Shown: positions 7,298-17,560 of the stretch, piece after piece
How the letters are laid out: each line of letters begins with the position of its first letter
How positions within the stretch are numbered: the first letter of the stretch is position 1
Assembly: GCA_034211175.1 (NCBI GenBank)
Contig: JAXHUH010000194.1
Coordinates: forward strand, 1-17,560
Direction: 5' to 3'
Source: JAXHUH01 sp034211175
GTDB taxonomy: Bacteria > Actinomycetota > Acidimicrobiia > Acidimicrobiales > CAIXPF01
DNA: 17,560 nucleotides
Translations under genes and position numbers: made by a program
Notes under the pieces: model-generated
The model's input: only the letters and a program-made list of their open reading frames with translations
Told to the model about the DNA's origin: nothing
Databases searched by the model: none

Positions 7298-9165
7298 CGC
7301 AGCATCCCTTCGATCGCGTCCTGCAGCTCGGCGGCGGTGAAGGGGACACCCTCCACCTTCGTGACCGACCGGGCGTCGACGAGGAACTCCGCCCGCAGGA
7401 GGCGGCTGAGCTGGCCCGAGTTCATCTCGGGCACGAGGACGTTCGGGTACCGGCGCACGATGTCGCCGAGGTCGGCCGGCATCGGGTTGAGGTGGGTGAG
7501 GTGGACATGGGCCACCTTGCGCCCGGCGGCCCGCTCACGGCGCACCGCGCTGGTGATGGCGCCCCACGTCGAACCCCAACCGACGACGAGCACGTCGGCG
7601 TCGTCGGCGTCGCCGACGATCTCCGTGCGGGGGATGTCGCGAACGATGCCGGCCACCTTCGCCGCCCGGACCTCGGTCATGTGACCGTGGTTCGACGGGT
7701 CGTAGGAGATGTTGCCGGAGCCGTCCTCCTTCTCGATGCCGCCGATGCGGTGCATCAGGTCCGGGGTGCCGGGCACGGCCCACGGCCGGGCCAGCGTCTC
7801 GGGATCGCGGAGGTAGGGCCAGAACTCGGGCTCGCCGTCCGCGTTGGTGTGGTTGGTCTCCGTCGCGAACGGGACGCTGATGTCGGGCAAGGTCTCCGGG
7901 TCCGGGATGAGCCACGGCTCCGACCCGGTCGCCAGGTACCCGTCGGACATGAGCACGACCGGCGTGCGGTAGGCCAGGGCGAGCCGGGCGGCCTCGATGG
8001 CGCCGTTGAAGCAGTCGGCCGGGCTCGAGCACGACACGATCGGCAGCGGCGACTCGCCGTGGCGGCCGTACATCGCCATCAGCAGGTCGGCGGCCTCGGT
8101 CTTGGTCGGCAGGCCCGTGGACGGGCCGCCGCGCTGGATGTCGACCACGACGAGCGGCAGCTCGAGGCTGACCGCGAGGCCGACGGCCTCCGCCTTGAGC
8201 GCCATGCCCGGGCCGCTCGTCGTCGTGAACGCCAGGTGGCCGCCGTACGCGGCGCCGACGGCGGCGCACACGCCGGCGATCTCGTCCTCCGCCTGGAAGG
8301 TGCGCACCCCGAAGCTCTTGTGGCGCGACAGCTCGTGGAGGACGTCCGACGCCGGCGTGATCGGGTACGAGCCGAGGAACACCGGCAGCTTGGCGAGCTG
8401 GCCGGCGGCGATGATGCCCCAGGCGAGCGCGGTGTTGCCGTTGATCGAGGTGTAGGTGCCCGGCTCCCGGGTGGCCCGGGGCACCGAGTAGCGGTCGGCC
8501 CGCAGCTCGGCGGTCTCGCCGAACGCGTGGCCGGCCCGGAAGGCGAGGAGGTTGGCCTCCTTCACCATCTCGTTGCGGCCGAACTTGTCCTCGATCCAGT
8601 CGACCGTCGGCCCGGTCGGACGGGTGTACATCCACGAGACGAGGCCGAGGGCGAAGAAGTTCTTCGAGCGCTCGGCGTCGCGGGGCTTCACCCCGGCCGG
8701 CTTGACCGACTCCTTGGTCAGGCTGGTCATCGGCACGCGGTGCACCTGGTACTTCTCGAGGCTGCCGTCCTCGAGCGGGTTCACCGTGTAGCCGGCCTTG
8801 GCCAGCGAGCGCTCGTCGAACGCGTCCTCGTTGAGGATGAGCGTGCCGCCGGGCTCGAGCGAGCGCAGCTCCTTGCGCAACGCGGCCGGGTTCATGGCCA
8901 CGAGCACGTCGGCGGCGTCACCCGGTGTGGTGATGTCGTGGTCGGACACCTGCACCTGGAAGGCGGAGACGCCCGCCAGGGTGCCGGCCGGAGCCCGGAT
9001 CTCGGCCGGGAACTCGGGCAGCGTCGCCAGGTCGTTCCCGAACAGCGCGCTGGCGCTCGTGAAGCGATCGCCGGTGAGCTGCATGCCGTCACCGGAATCG
9101 CCCGCGAACCGGATCACCACGCTGTCCAGCGCGATGGTGTCGACGGATTCTGCGGTGTCGGTCAC
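7294..9165 (-). CDS. korA: 2-oxoacid:ferredoxin oxidoreductase, fused gamma-alpha subunit (probably 2-oxoglutarate)
   Basis: 623 residues. Residues about 13-205 are the gamma domain (VVIRFAGDSGDGMQLTG at 16-32), and residues about 238-623 the alpha (pyrimidine-binding and C-terminal) domains, with INGNTALAWG (241-250), GSYPITPASD (265-274), FQAEDEIAG (290-298), TSGPGMALKAEAVGLA (316-331) and QRGGPSTGLPTKTE (344-357). This gamma-alpha fusion is the usual KorA layout in actinobacteria. The start is the GTG at 9165, preceded by an AGGGGG ribosome site; no better upstream start is visible. It pairs with korB through an overlap of the stop and start codons. The 304-base gap upstream holds a possible promoter and a perfect hairpin in the 5' leader. 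Substrate preference for 2-oxoglutarate is inferred from the overall family match. Confidence 0.94.
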   Translation of the reverse strand: MTDTAESVDTIALDSVVIRFAGDSGDGMQLTGDRFTSASALFGNDLATLPEFPAEIRAPAGTLAGVSAFQVQVSDHDITTPGDAADVLVAMNPAALRKELRSLEPGGTLILNEDAFDERSLAKAGYTVNPLEDGSLEKYQVHRVPMTSLTKESVKPAGVKPRDAERSKNFFALGLVSWMYTRPTGPTVDWIEDKFGRNEMVKEANLLAFRAGHAFGETAELRADRYSVPRATREPGTYTSINGNTALAWGIIAAGQLAKLPVFLGSYPITPASDVLHELSRHKSFGVRTFQAEDEIAGVCAAVGAAYGGHLAFTTTSGPGMALKAEAVGLAVSLELPLVVVDIQRGGPSTGLPTKTEAADLLMAMYGRHGESPLPIVSCSSPADCFNGAIEAARLALAYRTPVVLMSDGYLATGSEPWLIPDPETLPDISVPFATETNHTNADGEPEFWPYLRDPETLARPWAVPGTPDLMHRIGGIEKEDGSGNISYDPSNHGHMTEVRAAKVAGIVRDIPRTEIVGDADDADVLVVGWGSTWGAITSAVRRERAAGRKVAHVHLTHLNPMPADLGDIVRRYPNVLVPEMNSGQLSRLLRAEFLVDARSVTKVEGVPFTAAELQDAIEGMLR

Positions 9166-9192
9166 CGCACCCCCTGTGTCATGTCTTGCATC

Positions 9193-9215
9193 GGACCGGC
9201 GATGGTCGCCGGTCC
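9193..9215 (-). promoter_or_regulatory. Perfect inverted repeat / hairpin in the korA leader
   Basis: GGACCGGCGA (9193-9202) and TCGCCGGTCC (9206-9215) are perfect reverse complements around three bases, 27 bases before the korA start codon. There is no T-run on either strand, so it is not a classical intrinsic terminator. It may be a 5'-leader hairpin or a protein-binding operator. The spacing is too tight to the ribosome site for a standard attenuator, but it could affect initiation or mRNA stability. Confidence 0.55.
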
Positions 9216-9227
9216 CCCCGAACTGTG

Positions 9228-9233
9228 ACCCTA
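9228..9233 (-). promoter_or_regulatory. Candidate -10 element of the korAB operon
   Basis: TAGGGT on the minus strand, of the TAnnnT type common in actinobacterial promoters, in the context CACGATAGGGTCACA. No good -35 hexamer is found at 16-19 bases. If used, transcription would start near 9221, directly upstream of the 9193-9215 hairpin. Weak call from sequence alone. Confidence 0.3.
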
Positions 9234-9390
9234 TCGTGTGACGAACCGCGGGGAGGTGAGGGCTTCCGAGAGCGTCGGTGTCGCGTCGGCCACGACCCGT
9301 CGGAGCGTCCCCGCAGCGGTCCGCACCCCACCGAGGTGGCCCCGCCCGCCGAGGCGCACCCCACCGGTCGGGCGACGCGCGACGGCATGC

Positions 9391-9414
9391 GGTGCCACCG
9401 GAACCGGTGGTACC
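9391..9414 (-). terminator. Second hairpin downstream of the aldolase gene
   Basis: CCACCGG (9395-9401) and CCGGTGG (9404-9410) are perfect complements around two bases, and GGT/ACC at the outer ends extend the stem across one mismatch. No T-run follows. It may be a U-less transcription-stop or mRNA 3'-end structure, or an operator for korA. It lies in the 304-base gap between the aldolase and korA. Confidence 0.35.
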
Positions 9415-9437
9415 GCCGGCCGTCCGACGCGTCGTGT

Positions 9438-9463
9438 CGCGCCGCCCGCCCCGGGGCGGCGCG
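9438..9463 (-). terminator. GC-rich hairpin after the aldolase stop, likely terminator or 3'-end stem
   Basis: CGCGCCGCCC (9438-9447) pairs perfectly with GGGCGGCGCG (9454-9463) around a six-base loop. It begins six bases after the aldolase stop codon. There is no T-tract, but U-less GC hairpins placed like this are common behind genes in GC-rich actinobacteria. Confidence 0.5.
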
Positions 9464-9469
9464 GACCGC

Positions 9470-10528
9470 TCAGGCGATCGTGACGTTGTCGTCCAGGTAG
9501 ACGTCCTGGATGGCGTGGAGCAGCTCGACGCCCTCGCGCATCGGCCGCTGGAACGCCTTGCGCCCGCTGATGAGGCCGGTGCCGCCGGCCCGCTTGTTGA
9601 TCACCGCGGTGCGCACGGCCTCGGCCAGGTCACTGGCGCCGGACGAGGCACCACCGGAGTTGATCAGCCCGATGCGGCCCATGTAGCAGTTCGCCACCTG
9701 CCAGCGGCACAGATCGATCGGGTGGTCCGTCGTCAGCTGGTCGTAGACGATGCCGCTGGTCTTGCCGAAGCCGCTCAGCGCGTTGTAGCCACCGTTGTTC
9801 TCGGGCAGCTTCTGCTTGATGATGTCGGCCTCGATCGTCACGCCGATGTGGTTGGCCTGGGCGGTGAGGTCGGCGGCCGAGTGGTAGTCGGTCCCGTCGA
9901 CCTTGAACGCCGGGTTGCGCAGGTAGCACCACAGCACGGTGAACATGCCGAGCTCGTGGGCCCGGGCGAACGCCTCGCTCACCTCGGTGATCTGGCGGCG
10001 CGACTCCTCCGAGCCGAAGTAGATCGTCGCCCCGATGCCGGCCGCGCCGAGCTCGAACGCCTGCTCCACGGTGCCGTACATCGTCTGGTCGTACATGTTC
10101 GGGTACGCCAGCAGCTCGTTGTGGTTGATCTTGACGATGAACGGGATCCGGTGGGCGTAGCGCCGCGACACCGCGCCGAGCACGCCGAACGTCGTGGCGA
10201 CCGCGTTGCAGCCGCCCTCGATGGCGAGCTCGACGATGTTCTTCGGGTCGAAGTAGAGCGGGTTCGGCGCGAACGATGCCGCCGCCGAGTGCTCGATGCC
10301 CTGGTCGACCGGAAGGATCGACACGAACCCGGTGCCCGCCAGCCGCCCGTTGCCGTAGATGGTCCCGAGGTTGCGCAGCACCTGCGGTGGCCGGTCCGTC
10401 TCGACGAAGATCCGATCGAGGTGGTCCGGGCCCGGGAGGTGCAGCTCCTCGGCGGTGATGCCCTTGCACTCGTACTTCAGCAGGGACCCGGCCTCGTCGC
10501 CCAACAGCCCCTCGACGTCAACTGCCAT
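9470..10528 (-). CDS. Class I fructose-bisphosphate aldolase (DhnA/FbaB type)
   Basis: 352 residues, matching E. coli FbaB (350). It cleaves fructose 1,6-bisphosphate to glyceraldehyde 3-phosphate and dihydroxyacetone phosphate by a Schiff-base mechanism, without metal, in glycolysis and gluconeogenesis. VDQGIEH (74-80) is the family's first-strand motif. The ADIIKQKLPENNGGY stretch (234-248) carries the lysines expected to include the Schiff-base residue. INSGGASSG (289-297) and LISGRKAFQ (319-327) form the phosphate-binding loops. The ATG at 10528 was chosen because GGGGGAG lies four bases upstream and the protein then starts like FbaB; an upstream ATG at 10633 would add an Arg-rich, unconserved tail over the leader hairpin. 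It appears to be its own unit: hairpins lie on both sides. The possible alternative, another DhnA-family aldolase such as the 2-amino-3,7-dideoxy-sugar type, is less likely given length and motifs. Confidence 0.92.
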   Translation of the reverse strand: MAVDVEGLLGDEAGSLLKYECKGITAEELHLPGPDHLDRIFVETDRPPQVLRNLGTIYGNGRLAGTGFVSILPVDQGIEHSAAASFAPNPLYFDPKNIVELAIEGGCNAVATTFGVLGAVSRRYAHRIPFIVKINHNELLAYPNMYDQTMYGTVEQAFELGAAGIGATIYFGSEESRRQITEVSEAFARAHELGMFTVLWCYLRNPAFKVDGTDYHSAADLTAQANHIGVTIEADIIKQKLPENNGGYNALSGFGKTSGIVYDQLTTDHPIDLCRWQVANCYMGRIGLINSGGASSGASDLAEAVRTAVINKRAGGTGLISGRKAFQRPMREGVELLHAIQDVYLDDNVTIA

Positions 10529-10532
10529 CTCG

Positions 10533-10539
10533 CTCCCCC
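10533..10539 (-). promoter_or_regulatory. Ribosome binding site of the aldolase gene (decides the start)
   Basis: GGGGGAG on the minus strand, four bases before the ATG at 10528. It is the best Shine-Dalgarno match in this gap and argues against the longer reading frame that begins at 10633. Confidence 0.6.
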
Positions 10540-10559
10540 GAGCTCGCTGTCTCTGGTCA

Positions 10560-10581
10560 CGGGCACCGATCGCGGTGCCCG
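10560..10581 (-). promoter_or_regulatory. Perfect 9-bp inverted repeat in the aldolase leader
   Basis: CGGGCACCG (10560-10568) and CGGTGCCCG (10573-10581) are perfect complements around ATCG. It lies about 30 bases upstream of the aldolase start codon, with no T-run. It could be an operator or leader hairpin. A weak -10-like TACGCT (10588-10593) sits just upstream of it on the minus strand. Confidence 0.45.
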
Positions 10582-10620
10582 GGCGCGAGCGTACGCGTCG
10601 AGCGGGGTCCGGGACGAAGT

Positions 10621-10651
10621 TCCGGACGAACACCCACCGGCGTCGTCCGGA
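10621..10651 (-). terminator. Hairpin just after the TPR gene, candidate terminator
   Basis: TCCGGACGA (10621-10629) and TCGTCCGGA (10643-10651) are perfect 9-bp complements with a 13-base loop, starting five bases after the TPR gene stop codon. No T-tract follows. The position suggests a transcript 3' end, and would separate the TPR gene from the aldolase gene. Confidence 0.45.
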
Positions 10652-10656
10652 CGCGC

Positions 10657-12111
10657 TCAGCCGAGCGAGGCCAGCCGGTCGGCCACGTCGGCGTAGTCGG
10701 GGTCGAAGCCCTGGACCCGCTGGAAGAGGCGGCGGGCGTGGGGCACGTCACCCGCCCGCTCGTAGAGGTCGGCCAGGGCGTAGGCCCGACGCACGTGGTG
10801 CTCGGCGGCCCGGGCCGGCGGCTCGAACCGGCGACCGAGCAACTCGAGGGCCTTGTCGAGCTCGCCCCGGTCGGCCAGCGCGCCGGCCGCGACGATCCGG
10901 CCCTCGGTCACGAGGTCGGCCGACGGCGAGGCGTCGCGCAGCTCACGCCACACCTCGTCGACGTCGTCGTAGCGACGCAACGCCCGGTAGCAGTCGGCCA
11001 GCACCGGGTTCTGCTCCGTCGAGCCGGTCTTGGCGCGGAACGCCTCGAGCTCGTCGACCGCGGCCGCCCACCGACCGAGCCGGTACAGGGTCAGCCCGTA
11101 CAGCTCGCGAACCGACGCCGCGTCGGGGGCCTCCTCGGCGACCGGCCGCAGTGCCTTGCGGGCCTCCTCGTACCGCTCGGCCGAGAACGCCTCGGCACCG
11201 TTGGCCAGCAGCTTCGACAGGCGCTGAGCACGGCGCTCCCCCACGGCGGCCTGGAGCTCGGACGTGTCGACCTTGACCTTGCCCTTGCGCGGCCGCTTCT
11301 TCGGCGAGCGCTTCGGCTTGTCCTCCTCGACGTCCGCACGCTCCCAACCGGCGCGGGCGACGGCGTCCATCGCCTCACGCCGCACCGGCGTGCGCCGTGT
11401 CCGCTCGTCCCGAGTGCCGGCGCCACCCTCGCCCGGCGCCGAGCCGGCCGGCTTCGTGTCGCCACGCTCGGCCGCGCCCTCCCGACGGTCGCCACCGCGA
11501 TCGTCTCGGCGCCGCGCCTGGGACGGACGACGGGACCCGGGATGGCCGCGGTACCGGACGCCCGCCTCGCCGTCCCCATCACGGGATGGACGCGAGCCCC
11601 GACCGCCGCCCCGAGGGCCTCCACGACCACCGCGCCCGGGGCCCCGGTCGTTTCGGTCGGTCGGCCGCCGCCGCTCGCCGCCACGCCCGCCCTGGGAGGC
11701 ACCGCCCCGACCGCGACGGTCGCCGCCGCCTTCGGAGCCGGCCGCGCCGCCTCGATCCCTGCGATCGCCGTCCCGTGCTGATCGGGACCCCGAACGGGGG
11801 CCGTCACCACGACCCTGGCGGTCGCCGTCGGACGCACGATCGTCCGAGCGGCGCTTGTCATAGGGGCGCGGCCCTCGGCGCGGCCCCGCCGACGAGCCCG
11901 AACGCTCGCCGTCGTTGCGGCCCTTGGCGTACGGCTTGCGGCCGCCCGTGCCCCGGCCATCACCGCCACTCCGGCGACGACCGTCGCCACCGCGGCCGGA
12001 CCCTCCCTGGCCGCGACCTGCGGGCTTGCCACCCGGACGCGACCCTCCGCCACCGGGGCGCGAGCCTCCCGAACGGCGCGGACGATCAGAGGAGTCAGAG
12101 CTGGGGGGCAC
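10657..12111 (-). CDS. TPR-repeat protein with long Arg/Gly/Asp-rich disordered N-terminus
   Basis: 484 residues from the GTG at 12111. Residues 1 to about 250 are low-complexity and rich in Arg, Gly, Asp, Ser (many RG, GRG, RGG and DRR units) with almost no hydrophobic residues, so disordered and strongly basic. A lysine/arginine cluster follows at about 265-281 (KPKRSPKKRPRKGKVK). Residues about 295-484 are helical, with tetratricopeptide-like pairs (SAERYEEARKALRPVAEEAP, LYRLGRWAAAVDELEAF, LADRGELDKALELLG, LADLYERAGDVPHARRLFQRV). The C-terminal part resembles the TPR protein (Rv1691) at the head of the tlyA-nadK-recN cluster in mycobacteria. Longer frames upstream run into the 5S gene and were rejected. 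An ATG at residue 248 would give a short Rv1691-sized protein, but the upstream frame stays open and has a promoter placed at the GTG. Function unknown; RNA or ribosome contact is only a guess from the RG-rich tail. Confidence 0.78.
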   Translation of the reverse strand: MPPSSDSSDRPRRSGGSRPGGGGSRPGGKPAGRGQGGSGRGGDGRRRSGGDGRGTGGRKPYAKGRNDGERSGSSAGPRRGPRPYDKRRSDDRASDGDRQGRGDGPRSGSRSARDGDRRDRGGAAGSEGGGDRRGRGGASQGGRGGERRRPTDRNDRGPGRGGRGGPRGGGRGSRPSRDGDGEAGVRYRGHPGSRRPSQARRRDDRGGDRREGAAERGDTKPAGSAPGEGGAGTRDERTRRTPVRREAMDAVARAGWERADVEEDKPKRSPKKRPRKGKVKVDTSELQAAVGERRAQRLSKLLANGAEAFSAERYEEARKALRPVAEEAPDAASVRELYGLTLYRLGRWAAAVDELEAFRAKTGSTEQNPVLADCYRALRRYDDVDEVWRELRDASPSADLVTEGRIVAAGALADRGELDKALELLGRRFEPPARAAEHHVRRAYALADLYERAGDVPHARRLFQRVQGFDPDYADVADRLASLG

Positions 12112-12119
12112 GGACGCCG

Positions 12120-12125
12120 ATTGTA
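12120..12125 (-). promoter_or_regulatory. -10 element of the TPR gene; probable leaderless transcript
   Basis: TACAAT on the minus strand, a five-of-six match to the TATAAT consensus, ends eight bases before the GTG at 12111. Transcription would begin at or within a base or two of the start codon, and no ribosome site is present, so the mRNA is probably leaderless, as is frequent in actinobacteria. No clear -35 is visible; GAACCG lies at the right distance. Confidence 0.45.
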
Positions 12126-12173
12126 GCCAACGCCCGGCCCGCCGGTTCCGACGCACGGGCGCCACCCGGGGCC

Positions 12174-12213
12174 AAAACGCGAAAGAGGGCCGTCCCGAAC
12201 GGGACGACCCTCT
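12174..12213 (-). terminator. Intrinsic terminator of the rRNA operon
   Basis: On the minus strand AGAGGG, a U-G pair and CGTCCC (12213-12201) fold back on GGGACG and CCCTCT (12196-12184) around a GTTC loop: a 13-bp stem. The sequence TTTCGCGTTTT follows. It starts 12 bases after the 5S 3' end and is the most convincing terminator in the window. Confidence 0.92.
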
Positions 12214-12224
12214 CGCAGAAATAA

Positions 12225-12340
12225 TCCGGCAGCGACCTACTCTCCCAGGGCGAAACCACCCAAGTACCATCGGCGCAGGCAGGCTTAACTACCGTGTTCG
12301 GAATGGAAACGGGTGTAACCCCACCGCCATAGCCACCGGA
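12225..12340 (-). rRNA. rrf: 5S ribosomal RNA
   Basis: 116 bases. The two ends pair as the 5S helix I: TCCGGTGGC at the 5' end and GCTGCCGGA at the 3' end. Inside are the conserved CCCGTTCCATTCCGAACACGG-type stretch (here with TTT: CCGTTTCCATTCCGAACACG), GTTAAGCC and the final GGGAGAGTAGG. Ends are set by the helix and may be off by one or two bases. It is the last gene of the rRNA operon. Confidence 0.96.
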
Positions 12341-12437
12341 AACCCAACAGCCCCCAACAGGAACCCAACCATCCCTCGAGAACTCCACAGCGAACACGAA
12401 CACCCACACAACACAAACACGAATAACCGAAAGAAAT
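12341..12437 (-). other. 23S-5S spacer
   Basis: Spacer of 97 bases with no gene. On the transcribed strand it is rich in G and T (repeated GTGTT-type words). No tRNA is present. It presumably holds processing sites between mature 23S and 5S, but I can point to no specific motif. Confidence 0.7.
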
Positions 12438-17363
<4,926 letters not shown>

Positions 17364-17371
17364 AACCTCAA

Positions 17372-17387
17372 ACCACCCGAAGGCAGT
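17372..17387 (-). promoter_or_regulatory. UUCG-tetraloop hairpin in the rRNA leader
   Basis: On the transcript ACTGCC, loop TTCG, then GGTGGT form a six-pair stem with two G-U pairs. It lies between boxA and the 16S 5' end, in the place of the boxC-like stems of other rRNA leaders, and may assist antitermination or processing. Confidence 0.4.
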
Positions 17388-17393
17388 CCAAAG

Positions 17394-17405
17394 AAACAAA
17401 GAGCA
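17394..17405 (-). promoter_or_regulatory. boxA antitermination element of the rRNA operon
   Basis: TGCTCTTTGTTT on the minus strand, close to the boxA consensus (TGCTCTTTAACA) bound by NusB-NusE in rRNA leaders. It is about 30 bases upstream of the 16S 5' end, a usual position. It would make RNA polymerase resistant to Rho over the untranslated operon. Confidence 0.6.
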
Positions 17406-17560
17406 CCACCCGAACCCAAACATAACCGCGGATCCGAGCAGCACCTGGCACACCACAAACGTGATGTTCCGGATTCAAAGAAACTAACTAGACAACCACA
17501 GAACCACCCCCCGAAACCGGGGAACGATCCGAGGCTGCCCGCACTCACTGCGTTTCGTCC

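Larger units (their letters stand above)
17364..17560 (-). promoter_or_regulatory. rRNA operon leader (5' part cut by window edge)
   Basis: About 197 bases upstream of 16S with no gene. It holds a boxA element and a UUCG-loop hairpin (listed separately), and a short CCCCG/CGGGG stem at 17509-17522. I find no convincing -35/-10 pair, so the rrn promoters may lie outside the window or differ from consensus. Confidence 0.6.

Noticed and set aside
6272..9228. Long plus-strand frames opposite korB and korA (470 and 578 residues)
   Set aside because: Antisense shadows of korA/korB in GC-rich DNA, with low-complexity Val/Arg/His-rich translations.
10529..10633. 35-residue N-terminal extension of the aldolase
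   Set aside because: Unconserved, Arg-rich, and it covers the leader hairpin; the ATG at 10528 has a good ribosome site and the family N-terminus.
12112..12270. Upstream extension of the TPR gene to a start at 12270
   Set aside because: It would run through the rrn terminator and into the 5S rRNA gene; the added residues are not protein-like.

Overview
The window looks like a GC-rich actinobacterial chromosome fragment, possibly from class Acidimicrobiia. Four things support this: strong G/C preference at third codon positions; a long 23S rRNA with the actinobacterial type of extra helix in domain III; Thr/Pro-rich linkers; and a gene order that mirrors the Mycobacterium tuberculosis Rv1691-Rv1698 neighbourhood (TPR protein, HAD phosphatase, tlyA, NAD kinase, recN, steA, steB/mctB). 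The class-level assignment is inferred from general familiarity, not from a database search. Every gene I can support lies on the minus strand, so transcription runs from high to low coordinates.

From right to left: an rRNA leader with a boxA element (17364-17560), then 16S, a tRNA-less spacer, 23S, a short spacer and 5S, closed by a strong intrinsic terminator (12174-12213). A TPR protein with a very long Arg/Gly/Asp-rich N-terminus follows (10657-12111), probably from a leaderless promoter just upstream. Next come a class I (DhnA-type) fructose-bisphosphate aldolase (9470-10528), followed by two GC-rich hairpins, and a two-gene operon for 2-oxoacid:ferredoxin oxidoreductase (korA-korB, 6278-9165), whose leader carries a perfect 10-bp hairpin. 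The last block is a tight cluster: NagD-like HAD phosphatase, TlyA rRNA methyltransferase, NAD kinase, RecN, SteA and a truncated SteB/MctB-like protein (1-6184). ATGA/GTGA stop-start overlaps join korA/korB, tlyA/nadK and recN/steA, which indicates translational coupling.

Functionally the window combines ribosome production and maturation (rrn, TlyA), central carbon metabolism (aldolase, KOR), NADP supply (NAD kinase), recombination repair (RecN) and cell division or envelope work (SteA/SteB). It is mostly ordinary housekeeping DNA, and I see no convincing new defence, mobile or biosynthetic system.

The points most worth a second look are: (1) a head-to-head join of two Thr/Pro-linker coding segments at a CTGCAG palindrome (90-95) near the left edge, which looks like an inversion or assembly chimera; (2) tlyA, whose conserved S4 domain extends upstream of any standard start codon, suggesting a one-base error or frameshift just after a GTGA overlap; (3) the RG-rich disordered half of the TPR protein; and (4) several perfect hairpins in the intergenic gaps.
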